DNA of 64,000 bases from Diphasiastrum complanatum (lineage: Eukaryota; Streptophyta; Lycopodiopsida; Lycopodiales; Lycopodiaceae): assembly GCA_029204225.1 (NCBI GenBank), contig CM055096.1:30390557-30454556 (forward strand). Reading direction: 5' to 3'. Position 1 is the first letter of the stretch, and every line of letters starts with the position of its first letter. Positions 54,563 to 64,000 of this stretch are shown here, piece by piece. The position numbers and the translations under genes are program-made. A model generated the notes under the pieces. It was not told the origin of the DNA and made no database searches. It saw nothing but the letters and a program-made list of their open reading frames with translations.

Positions 54563-56000
54563 ACCTTTATAAAATCTGATGTCCTCATCAGATGTCAGAT
54601 TAAAGTAAAGGTGTCTCCCAATTGAAATAACTATACATTTAAGCTACTTGGCACAGTACTCAATTTACTGGCCACTTTTTATTAACATTGAAGCTGGCAC
54701 ACCACAAGTCGGAGGCTCAGCTCTTTGTACTGAAAAATTACATAATTTGAAAATATATCTTTGTCTGGGAAAAGCGTAGATTTGATATTGCTTTCGTAAA
54801 ACCCAAGAACCTTATTAACTGGTGACAGAGGCCTTTCGTTGAAATGTTCGCCCCTGTCGCTTCTGACTTTCGACTTTGGAACTCCTTTGAGCTCCTGATT
54901 TGTCCTTGATGCACTTTGTGTTGAGCCCCCTGAGCTCCAGATTTGATTAGTTCCGCACAGGTATCAAGGCTCCCTGAGCCAAAGGATTCATCGATTGATT
55001 GCCCACTTTATGGTCCACTCCGTGCCTTGTTGCTTCTGCACCTTGATTTCTCTCCTTGTCCCAGCCTGATCTTGATACTTTTCCATCTTGGCTCTTTAAG
55101 GTAGGCAAAGATTGAGTACTCCGCAATGCACCTCTCACTTAGGTTGAAGTAGCTCTTTGAATCAGCCCAAATGTAACCATTGACCTCGTGGAAAGCCAAA
55201 GGGTCGCACCAGTTTGATCCGCATCTGAACTATCTCTTCGCGTTTGTTTGAAGCACCATGTTCGTCACGCAAAACTTGACTTTCACAATTCCATCACTGG
55301 TCAGTTGCCTCACAATCAAAACAAGAAGTGTACATCGAGCTTGGCTTCAAGTAGCTCTCTTTGAATCAGACACATACACCCATAGTTTGCACTAGTCCGA
55401 TCTCAACGCGAACTGTCCCTTAGCGTCCGTTCGAAATACCAAGTCTCTCATGCAAGACTCAACTGTCACAGTTCCTTCATTGATCAGCTGCCTTACACGT
55501 GACACAAGCCAGCGTACTCATATGTTTCCTCATCATTGCTGGTCCAGAGAAAGCCTATAACAAGCTTTCCTTTCCACAACAAAAACTTGTCAACTTATTA
55601 GGTCCAAAGTTCGCCAGTCTCCTCGTGTGAGTATGGCTAGGTCACCTTGAATTTGCCCCCATTTTGATCAACTTTCATTCAAAATTTGCCCCAAGCGAGA
55701 GGTGTGTGTGATAGTTCCCCTCCACTTATAAAATCAGCTGATCGGACTTAGAGTAGAGTTCTTCGGACAAAAAGCCTTTCCAACACTTTGCTTCCCATCT
55801 GCTAGGATTATGGCTCGATCCAACTTGTTGCCAATCTTTGAAGAGGATCCTTGTCTTTCCCCTTTGAGGAAAAACCCAACTGATATTGGATATCACCCAT
55901 GCTCAGTGAGTTTCAGTTCCGAAGGTGGCCGTCCAAAAATGAAGACCAACTGCTCCATAGAAGATCTCCCCTGAAATTGCCCTTTCCAACTTTTGACTTC
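54563..56000. other. Non-coding flank with a diverged repeat
   Basis: No gene recognised. About 55143-55345 and 55340-55515 share GTAGCTCT-TTGAATCAG, AGT-GATC-GC-TGAACT and GTCACAGTTCCTTCA-like phrases, a decayed tandem repeat with a period near 190 bp. It may belong to a long LTR or leader of the gypsy element on its right. Confidence 0.4.
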
Positions 56001-56653
56001 CTGCTTGCGTCTTGGTGGGCGTTGTCGCAAATGAAACTAACCCAAGAAACAGGCTAGCCATCCATCCTTTGCAAACATTGAGTCGTTTCGTTGCCGTTCA
56101 CGTGCGAGTACTTGAACTGCAAATCCGCCCCACAGATTCTGTAGTCCTCTTGGTTTGATGGTATCAGCCTTCAAAAGAAAGGTTCCTTCTCGAGCCATTA
56201 GCTCTTTGTATCACAAGCAATCATGCAAACCAGGCAAAGCACGAGTACTAAGACTCACGACGAATACATACAAGTAAGACACTCAGGCAGGTTTTGTAAT
56301 AGATCCTAACACCACAGTAGGGCAAACACTAACTGATCCACCCAACTTTGCCTACTCCCTGAGATAGAGTAAGCCCCCCCCTCGCCTAGTGTGAGGACTG
56401 GTAGCATGCTACTGCCAAGTGTCGGCCACGTGGCACTGACATGGCCGATTGCACGTCGGGACCCAACTGGGGGCCCTATCCTGCTGACAGGGTCCCTAGG
56501 CTGTGTTAGGCCCGCCATGGCTATGGACCGTGCTGGGGCACACTACTCACACTCTCTTGCCCTGTTGGTCATGTTCGTTGGACACGACCTTGACTGTGGT
56601 ATCTGACCTATCTGTGTTCTCTAGGGTTCGGCACTGGTTACGAGCTCGTAACA
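56001..56653 (-). mobile_element. 3' LTR region of the minus-strand gypsy chromovirus
   Basis: On the minus strand the LTR begins TGTTACGAGCTCGTAACC at 56653, right after the polypurine tract. Its far end is not fixed, and no second copy (5' LTR) is recognisable in 61449-64000. Confidence 0.6.
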
Positions 56654-56667
56654 CTCCCTCCCCCTTA
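56654..56667 (-). other. Polypurine tract of the gypsy element
   Basis: TAAGGGGGAGGGAG on the minus strand. Its first three bases are the pol stop codon. Confidence 0.85.
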
Positions 56668-57360
56668 AGAACCGTCTTGGTCGTCTAAGACAAAGTCTGG
56701 AAAAATCTTGCGAGGGACGTTGCCTCTTTCCCAAGTGGCATTCTCAACAGGCTGATCATTCCACTTAACCAAATATTCTCGGTATAGAGTATGACGAGTC
56801 TGCGTCTCTCTACTATCAAGAATCTCCTCTGGTTCATGTGGAGGTTGTTGAGGATCCAATGGGAGAACTAGAACACTGTCCAGATTGTCTGAATTGGTTA
56901 AGGCTTTTCGTAACTGACTTACATGAAAGACTGGAAAAACCTTACTGCTGTGTGGGAGTTCTAGTTCATAGGTGACCTTGCCTAGTCTCCTACTGATGGT
57001 AAAGGGACCACAATACCTTGGAGACAACTTAGCACACACTCCTGATTTGAGGGTTTTAGAGTCAACTGGGACTCTCAAGTAGACTTTCTCACCAGTGGAG
57101 AACTGCACATCCCGTCTGTGTGGATCTGCATAATGCCTGGCTCGATCCTGGGACTGCCTAATGCTACGCTTAGCATGTTCTATCATCTAGTTTAGGTCCG
57201 CTAAAAAGTTTCTAGCTGCTTCAGCTTTTTCTTGTTTTTTACCTCTATAGCTGTGGGTGGGCGTGGCTGAAAACCGTACATCAGCATAAATGGGCTGTAT
57301 CCCGTAGCTGAATGTTTGGTACTGTTATAAGCAAACTCTAATATCGAGAGATACTCTCCC
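56665..57360 (-). pseudogene. Gypsy integrase C-terminus and chromodomain
   Basis: [20 protein letters not shown] and [10 protein letters not shown] (to about 57200), a stop, then DVQFSTGEKVYLRVPVD, the GPY/F module (LSPRYCGPFTISRRLGKVTY; VFHVSQLRKAL) and a chromodomain (LYREYLVKWNDQPVENATWE), ending at 56665. A frameshift at about 57355 separates it from the integrase core. Chromodomains steer integration to marked chromatin in this lineage. Confidence 0.9.
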
Positions 57361-58420
57361 AATTAGTCTGCTTCTTGTTGACGTATGCACGAAGCATATC
57401 CTGCAACACTTGATTTACCCTTTCTATTTGACCGTCCGTTTGTGGATGGTCGGTGGTACTCATATTAAGTTTAGTATGGAGATGATGGAATACTGCCCTC
57501 CAAAAATTTCCAGTAAACTTACTGTCCCGGTCGCTGACTATGCCGGAAGGTAGACCGTACAATTTAAATAGCCCGTCTACAAACAACCTCGCTAACTCTG
57601 GAGCTGTAACGGTTGTTTTGGTCGGAATGAAATGAGCCATTTTGGTCAGACGGTCAACTGTGACCCATATAGCGTCATTACCCTTTTGGGTTTTAGGTAG
57701 GCCTACTATAAAATCCAAGGAGATACTCTCCCATTTACCAGCTGGTATTTCTAAGGGATGCAACAACCCTCCTGCCTTTACACGCTCTGCTTTATTTACT
57801 TGACATTTATGGCAACTGGTTACATATTGGTGGGCGTCCTTTTTCATACTGGGCCAGAAAAATTGCCTACGAAGAAGCTCATAGGTCTTCTGTATGCCTG
57901 GGTGTCCCGCGCTAGGATTGTCATGACATTCATATAGGACCTGTTGCCTATAATCCTCTGAATTGGGGACACATACTCTATCTCTATAGAGCAAGTACTC
58001 ATCCTGAATGGAATACTGTTTCCATTTGAATCCTTGAGTCAACTGACCCTCAACCACTGGGGTTTGCTTGGGTAATACAGGCTCAGAATCCTCAACGTCA
58101 TCTGACGACGTATACTCGGACTCATCATCATCCTCAACGGAAGCTGCCGTATTCTTGGATGAACTGGCACCAGCCTCGGGAACTGGTTCTGGAGTCTGTA
58201 ACTGTCTGTTCTGGACTGAGTTCCAGATAGTAGAGAAGAATGCATCATGCTGGCATTTCCCTCTCAAGGACTCGAGTAACTCATTACGAATCTGAGTAAA
58301 ACTCAGCTCGTTTATCATAGGCATTCTGCTAAGGGCATCTGCTACTATATTGAATTTTCCACGTCTATATCTGATAGACATGTCAAACTCTTGCATCAAC
58401 TCTGTCCAACGAGCTTTTCG
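57338..58420 (-). pseudogene. Gypsy RNase H end and integrase core
   Basis: [20 protein letters not shown] then ADALSR (RNase H end), an acidic spacer of about 60 residues (SVEDDDESEYTSSDDVEDSE), the zinc-binding H...H...CHKC module (HPGIQKTYELLRRQFFWPSM), then catalytic Asp in LDFIVGLPKTQKG, Asp in SDRDSKFTGNFW and Glu in GQIERVNQVLQD. All three catalytic acidic residues are present. Confidence 0.93.
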
Positions 58421-60180
58421 ACTCTAAGCTCAGGTTGATTGCAAAGGTATCTGAGACTCTCATGGTCTGTCAGGACCTCAAAGTTGGCACCATACAAATA
58501 ATGCCTCCAAGTCTTAAGGGCATGGACTATAGAAAAGAGTTCCTTTTCATAGGCACTGTACCTAGTCTGAGTTGGCTCGAGTTTTTTACTCTCGAACGCA
58601 ACTGGTCGTCCACCCTGAGTTAGCACAGCACCTACTACAAAGTCGCTAGCATCTGTTTCGACCACAAATGGCTGATTGGGGTCGACGACTTTTAAAACTG
58701 GTGCTGTAGCTAAGGTTGTTTTGAGAGCATCAAAGCTCTCCTGCTGTGCGGACTCCCAAATGAACTCCTTTTCCTTCCCCTTAAGGAGATTTGTCATAGG
58801 AACTGCTATCTGAGCATATTCCTTGACAAATCGTCTGTAATATCCCGCCAGACCAAGAAAGATTTGAAGTTCCAAAATATTCTGAGGTCTCAGCCAACTG
58901 AGTATGGCTTTAACCTTATTTGGGTCCATCTTAATCCCATCTGAAGAGATAATGTGACCCAATTATGCTACTTCTTCAACGAAGAATTCACACTTGGATT
59001 GTTTAGCATAAAGCTTATGCTTTCTGAGCAGTCGAAACACCTTTCTGAGGTGTTTTAGATGCTCCTTCCTCGTTTTGCTGTAAACGAGGATGTCATCTAA
59101 GAATACGACTACAAACTTACCCAAGTATGGTCTGAGGACACTGTTCATCAAGGTCATAAAGGTAGCTGGAGCATTTGTGAGCCCAAATGGCATCACCTTA
59201 AACTCATAATGACCGTGACGAGTCCTAAAAGCTGTTTTCGAGACATCTTCCGATTTTATACGGACTTGATGATATCCCGATCTGAGGTCTATTTTGCTGA
59301 AAAACTTAGCCCCGTCGAGTTGGTCAAACAACTCGTCTGCCCGAGGCATAGGGTATTTATTCTTAATTGTGACTTTATTGAGGGCTCTGCAATCTACGCA
59401 AAGACGCATAGACCCCTCTTTCTTTTTCACCAATAGGACTGGTGAGGCCCATGGTGAACTACTGGTCTGAATTTGGCCTTTCCCAAGATAATCTGTTAAC
59501 TGCCTAGTTATTTCTTCATCCTCTGTTCGGCTGACCCGATACGGAGGTTTAGAAACACGTGTTGTACCTGGTACTAGGTTTATTACATGATCTACCTCTC
59601 TGCTAGGTGGTAAACCATGTGGCAAATCTTCAGGAAAAACATCTTTAAATTTAGACAATAAAGTTTCTAATTTACTGATTTTCTGCTGAATAGAACTGGA
59701 AATAGAAACTTCAGGAATAAACTGAAAGTCACATAAGAATACCTGATGGTCTTCGTCTCCGATTAGCTGACAGAGCTCTGAACTGCAGACCATAGGACTG
59801 TTGGGAACATCATGCTCCCCATGCAACTGGATCTCTCGGCCTTTATGCTGAAAGCTAAGGGTGTTCTCTTGATAGTTTATGTGGAGGGAAGGTCCTAAAC
59901 TGTAGAGCCAGTCTCTCCCGAGAACAATATCTGTGCAATCTAGGTGCATTATTTGAAAGTTTATTTCATCTTGGTACCCTTGAATACCAAGATTCAAATT
60001 ACTTACCATAGTTTCCCAGATTTTCTTATCTTCACCCTTAGCTAGTGAAACTATGTACCTATGCTGACTAGGTACTTCTGGTAGTTTAAGTTTTTTAACC
60101 AGGGTGTAGTTGATGAAATTATGGGTTGCCCCATCATCAACCATAACTCTAACTGACTGGTTACCAACTTTCCCATGCAT
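58396..60180 (-). pseudogene. Gypsy protease and reverse transcriptase-RNase H
   Basis: Protease with [14 protein letters not shown] (Asp-Asp-Gly variant of the active-site loop) and [17 protein letters not shown] with [50 protein letters not shown] and catalytic [11 protein letters not shown] single nonsense codon at 58960-58962 (EEVA[13 protein letters not shown]), then RNase H with [15 protein letters not shown] and [18 protein letters not shown]. Frame breaks at 60180 and 58420 join it to gag and integrase. Confidence 0.93.
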
Positions 60181-60190
60181 ACGTACTAGG

Positions 60191-61448
60191 TCAGCGGCCC
60201 AAAGCTGAAGGGTGTCTCGCTAGCATTGCAGAGGTCAGTTGGCAACAATGTTCATGATCTTCATGATACACTTTGATCTCGGAAGCTGCCGAGTCACTGG
60301 GGAAACTTACAGTCCGAACAAGATGAACTTGTTTTTTATCTCTTTTATCTTTCTTAGTGAAAGGCCCCTTGGGACACTGTCTAACTGTGTGTCCCTTGCC
60401 CATACACACAAAGCGCAAACGTTCTTGTTTGGCTTTCTCTAAATCTTCTGGTTTTAAGGGTTGTATGAGTGAAGGGCGTTTCTGAGGAGCTTTACCTTTA
60501 ATTTTATCTTCTTTTTTTCTTTTTAAAAATTTCTTTTTAAATTGAAAGTCTTTTCGAGGAGGCTGCTCAGAAAGGCGCTGCTGTCTCGCCGTCTTCCTAC
60601 CCACTGAATCATCATAGATTTGAGCATATCTGAGAGCTTGCTCAACAGTAGTAGGCGAGTTTCTTTGGACCTCTACTTTATATTCATCTTTGAGGCCGCC
60701 ACGGACAAACCCTCTAATTTTCTGATGATCATCCATATTTTTAATTTTTAAATTGCCTCTCGGTACTGCGAGATATATTGGATTAGGGACTTGTCCATTA
60801 CAGTTCTTTCCCAGGCTTCCCAGGCTCTATCAAGTTCATTCTCTGGTAGGAATTCTCTTAGGAAAGCTTCTTCAAAGGCTTTCCATGACCGGGGAGTCCG
60901 CCCAGTCTCCTGGAGATTTAACCACCACTTATAGGCCATGGGCCCTAAGGAAAGACTGGTCTCAATTGCTTGCAAATGGTCAGGGGTCTGTTTAAGAGCA
61001 TGAATGTTCTTCCATTTGCTGAGGAAGGTTTGTAGAATATCTGCATTTCTATCCTTCTCTTCCCCAATAAAAGTAGGAGGCTTTAAATCTTTAAAGACAC
61101 TGGGTGAGACCGCAGAGTCTCACCCGAAACTGATGGAAGTGGAGAAGGGGACAACTGAGAAGTGGAGGGCAGGCTTCCTTTTGCGGAACTCAAAATCAAG
61201 CCTTTGAGTTCAGCGAACGAGTCATCCACACTGGACTTGAAATTGGCTAATGCCAACTTCAGTTCATCCACTTCTGTTACCAAGTGGAGAAATTGCTCCT
61301 TGGTAACCAATTCGTCGAGTTCTTCGGCGAACTGTTCCCGTTCTTCCATTTCCATAGGTTCTTTCCCTTTACTGTAAGCCAAGGCTTCTGTTTCAAGTTC
61401 GTCGATGCCTCTCTCCGGGGGTTGATCAGGTCCCTGAGGAGTGGTCAT
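60191..61448 (-). pseudogene. Gypsy gag
   Basis: Starts MTTPQGPDQPPERGIDELET at 61448. A frame break near 61083 is followed by PPTFIGEEKDRNADILQTFL, the capsid block (LSLGPMAYKWWLNLQETGRT; AFLREFLPENELDRAWEAWE), a second break near 60745, and DDHQKIRGFVRGGLKDEY. The zinc knuckle RFVCMGKGHTVRQC has its first Cys replaced by Arg. A few indels separate it from an intact gag. Confidence 0.9.
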
Positions 61449-61660
61449 TTTCAGAACTGAAAGAGAGGTACCTTAACTTCTGAAAAAAAAAGCCAGAAAG
61501 ACTAATTTACAACTGTACAAGGGAAGGGAAAGATGACTTAGCTGTTTCTGAGGACTGTACTTCCAAAGAAAATACGAAGAGGAACCCTCTCAGCCCTTTT
61601 ACCCAAATTCTCAAACCTGCTGTTCCGGAAAATTCCAGTTTGAAGCTCCAGTATGGTACC
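61449..61660 (-). mobile_element. Gypsy leader, copy 1
   Basis: Non-coding leader upstream of gag, matching 63681-63920. Homology ends near 61655. No standard primer site or LTR follows, so the 5' LTR is missing here. Confidence 0.6.
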
Positions 61661-62678
61661 AAATTTCCGGTTGCCTGAGTAGAATAGCTTGTTGGCTTGC
61701 TAGCAGACCTGTGGCTCTGAAAAAAATTGAATAGAAGGCCGAAAAAGTGCACATAAGTCTGAATTCTGAGACAACAAATGTCAAATGAACTATCCCCCAA
61801 GCTGTCGATCCACAACTTGCAGGGTTCAAACTTAATGCATTCTTAGACCGTCCATGCCAGGTCCAAAGACGAAAGTTAGGCCAAGGCATCAGATTACGAT
61901 CCAAACACACAATTCACAGAGACTTGCATAGATTTTGGAAAAGACATATGTGGTGAAAGTGCTAAAAACAACAGAGATAGCATATGTCAAATGAAATGAA
62001 CTATCTTTCTCTCTTTGGTTGCTCTTGTCCTAGTTGTAGATTTGCATGTCAGTCTTGACTTTCTTGTTTGCATGCGTGGTCTTGTAGGTCTACACTGGGA
62101 CCAAAGAGTAGATCGAGGTCAATGAAGCATAGTCTCAAACTATATTCTCAACTGTTTGCCATCCTAGCGCTCGAGAGATTATGATATGATTGTTTGAAAG
62201 ACTAGTTCTTGGACTCGAGAGCTGATAAAAAGAGCAAAAACCAACTAATCCAATTTTGCACTTGGAATATCTATGATGCAATTTGGATAGCCGTGGTTTG
62301 ATTAAATGCAAAAGTTTAGTTGGCTCCAGCGAAAGGTATAGTCAAAGTTTTAGAGCTACTGAAGAGACCCATGTAGAACCTGTTTGGACGTATGTTCTTC
62401 CTTGTAGTTTTCAATGATAGGGGATTTCCAAGTAACAAAGAGTGCAAATCAGCTGCAATTTAATGGGCAATTCTGTTATGCGAATTATCTGCAATCTGAG
62501 GGACCATTGAGATTCTAAAGTATAACACCAGTAGATTTGTTTTCAAGTTGCCACTAGAATGAGAAAACTATCTAAAGGAGTTGAATTTTCCTGTATAAAG
62601 TAATCATTTGTTGATTTGTTGTTGTCCATTTATGTTTTTGAATACAAGTTATAGACGCTCGCTTTCAAAAGGATGGGA
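61661..62678. other. Unrecognised sequence between the gypsy and TIR element B2
   Basis: No LTR, domain or repeat recognised. Short minus-strand frames at 61507-61910 are not similar to anything I know. Confidence 0.35.
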
Positions 62679-63540
62679 CATAGTTGCAGTGAATTGCGAT
62701 TCGCTGGGATTGCGTTTCGCGAATCGCAATTCTAACCGCGAATCGTGTAAAAAAAAAAGACTATATTATTTTTTGGGCCTCCTCCTCGCGGCCAGAAACG
62801 CGCTAGCCGTGGAGGAGGCAAAGTTTTTTTTTATGAGCTATAGGCGTCCGATCTTCGCATGTGAATAGTCGGCAGGCATCTACTCGGTGATACGAAGGTG
62901 GTGTGCATGGTGCTAGGGGGATTTGAGCTTCGTGGAGAGCGAAACGATCAATTTTCGATATTTGGTAAGTGTAGGCTTGATTTTTTGCAAGCGTTGACAT
63001 TGAGCTGTAGGCAACCAAATCGAGCATAGTTTGGCTCTAGACCACCTTTCTTCATGCCCATGGTAATTCCTACGGCGTCAGTTTCAGCCGTTACGGCACA
63101 CCTAGCAAGATTTGAACACCACACTCTAAATGCATGTGTATTGTTGCCATTTTCACAAAATGACTTGCAGGCAACCGATTGAGGTGATGTCTGAGCCTAG
63201 AATGCATTTCCACATGCCTGCGGAGACTCCTGTGACCTCCGTTTCACCCGTCTTCGTCCGTATCACAAATTTCAATTTCCATGCCCTAATTCCATGTTTT
63301 ATAGGGTTTAGGCATGGAGCATCGTGCAAGCATCTGCCAGGGGCGTGGTTTAGGCCTACACTACACTCCTTTACGCCTGCACGGACTCCCTCACGGATAA
63401 CTACACAGTAATAATGCTCTTAATTAGAGCTTTCATCTGATACCCATATTGCCCAAAAATAAATAAAAAATAACAAATAAAAAAACACGATTCTGAACAT
63501 TTCTAGAAAAAATCCGAAACGCGATTTTGGACCGCGATTC
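62679..63540. mobile_element. TIR element B2, right end missing
   Basis: Starts CATAGTTGCAGTGAA, like the CATAGTTGCACAGAA of B1. The left array has GCGATTC, GCGTTTC, GAATCGC and GAATCGT words. Near the right, TTAATTAGAGCTTTCA, CTGATACCCATATTGC and an A-rich tract match B1 (45410-45470), followed by ACGATTC, GAAACGC and GCGATTC. It breaks at about 63540, before the expected TGCAACTATG, into a gypsy gag start. No target duplication can be tested. Confidence 0.75.
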
Positions 63541-64000
63541 AGTTCGTCGAGTTCTTCGGCGAACTGTTCCTGTTCTTCCACTTCCATGGGTTCCTTCCCT
63601 TTTCTGTAAGCCAAGGCTTCTGTTTCAAGTTCGTCAAAGCCTCTCTCCTGGGGTTGATCAGGTCCCTGAGGAGTGGTCATCTTCGGAACTGAAAGAGAGC
63701 TACCTTAACTTCTGAAGGAAAAAAGTCTAAAAGACTAATTTACAACTGTACAAGGGAAAGGAAAGATGACTTAGATGTACAAAGGAGGGACAGAAAACTT
63801 AGCTGTTTCTGTGGACTGTACTTCCAAAGAAAATATCAAGAAAAGCCCTCTCAGCTCTTTTACTGCAAATTTCAGACCTGCTATCCGGAAAAATCAGAAT
63901 TCGAAACTCGAATTTGTAGGATAAAATCTGATTTGAACCTCTGACCACCCTCGCTGATTGAGCTGTGGGTCTGCTGCTCCAAAAGACTCAGGTTTGAAGC
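63541..64000 (-). pseudogene. Second gypsy gag start and leader
   Basis: MTTPQGPDQPQERGFDELET and the next 30 codons (63680 down to about 63541) repeat the gag start at 61448 with few changes. The leader continues to the window edge. The rest of this copy is missing because B2 sequence abuts it. Confidence 0.85.

Noticed and set aside
62803-63411. Short ORFs inside TIR element B2
   Set aside because: They do not occur in B1 and have no known motif, so chance frames are more likely than a transposase.
1-64000. tRNA, rRNA or CRISPR features
   Set aside because: No cloverleaf, rRNA segment or regularly spaced identical repeats was seen. Matches to tRNA-Met sequence are only retroelement primer sites.

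Overview
This is nuclear DNA of a land plant with a large, repeat-packed genome. The window is AT-rich and full of decayed Ty1/copia and Ty3/gypsy retrotransposons, most primed by initiator-tRNA-Met (TGGTATCAGAGC). The only host gene I can recognise is a plant-type E2F transcription factor whose exons are separated by very long introns. Intron lengths on this scale suggest a gymnosperm, fern or lycophyte rather than a compact angiosperm or moss genome. The sequence does not settle the lineage.

1-28 kb is a graveyard of nested, mostly 5'- or 3'-truncated copia fragments on both strands, at least four families, with some gypsy pieces. It also holds an 836-bp direct duplication around a GC-rich hairpin (13.1-14.9 kb), an unfamiliar retroelement-borne ORF (16.0-18.2 kb, minus strand), and a GGCGCC-rich LTR-like block (23.5-25.2 kb).

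28.0-48.2 kb is the E2F gene, plus strand. Nine exons join in frame into 294 codons without a stop. They encode the N-terminal conserved motif, the winged-helix DNA-binding domain, the dimerisation coiled coil and the start of the marked box. Intron 1 is 16.9 kb long. It holds a decayed tandem array (29.1-32.9 kb), a short non-coding LTR element (33.7-36.5 kb), and a small terminal-inverted-repeat (TIR) element (A1) split by a non-autonomous gypsy chromovirus (37.1-42.8 kb). It also holds a second TIR element (A2) that carries a third one (B1) and ends 30 bp before the exon 2 acceptor. The 3' exons of E2F are not in the window. Either the last intron runs past 64 kb or the gene is broken.

48.2-64 kb holds a hAT-like transposase scrap, a minus-strand copia pol 3' end, a possible DNA element with GTACCGC repeats and two non-LTR-like ORFs (51.5-54.3 kb), and an inverted fragment of the 23.7-24.3 kb LTR. 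After these come a nearly complete minus-strand gypsy chromovirus (56.0-61.7 kb), another TIR element (B2) and a second gypsy gag start.

The most interesting pattern is a set of small elements (A1, A2, B1, B2) with CATAG/CTATG ends and, where testable, 8-bp target duplications. Their subterminal regions are arrays of inverted 7-mers that fit one degenerate word, GAANCGY (GAACCGT, GAAACGY or GAATCGY).
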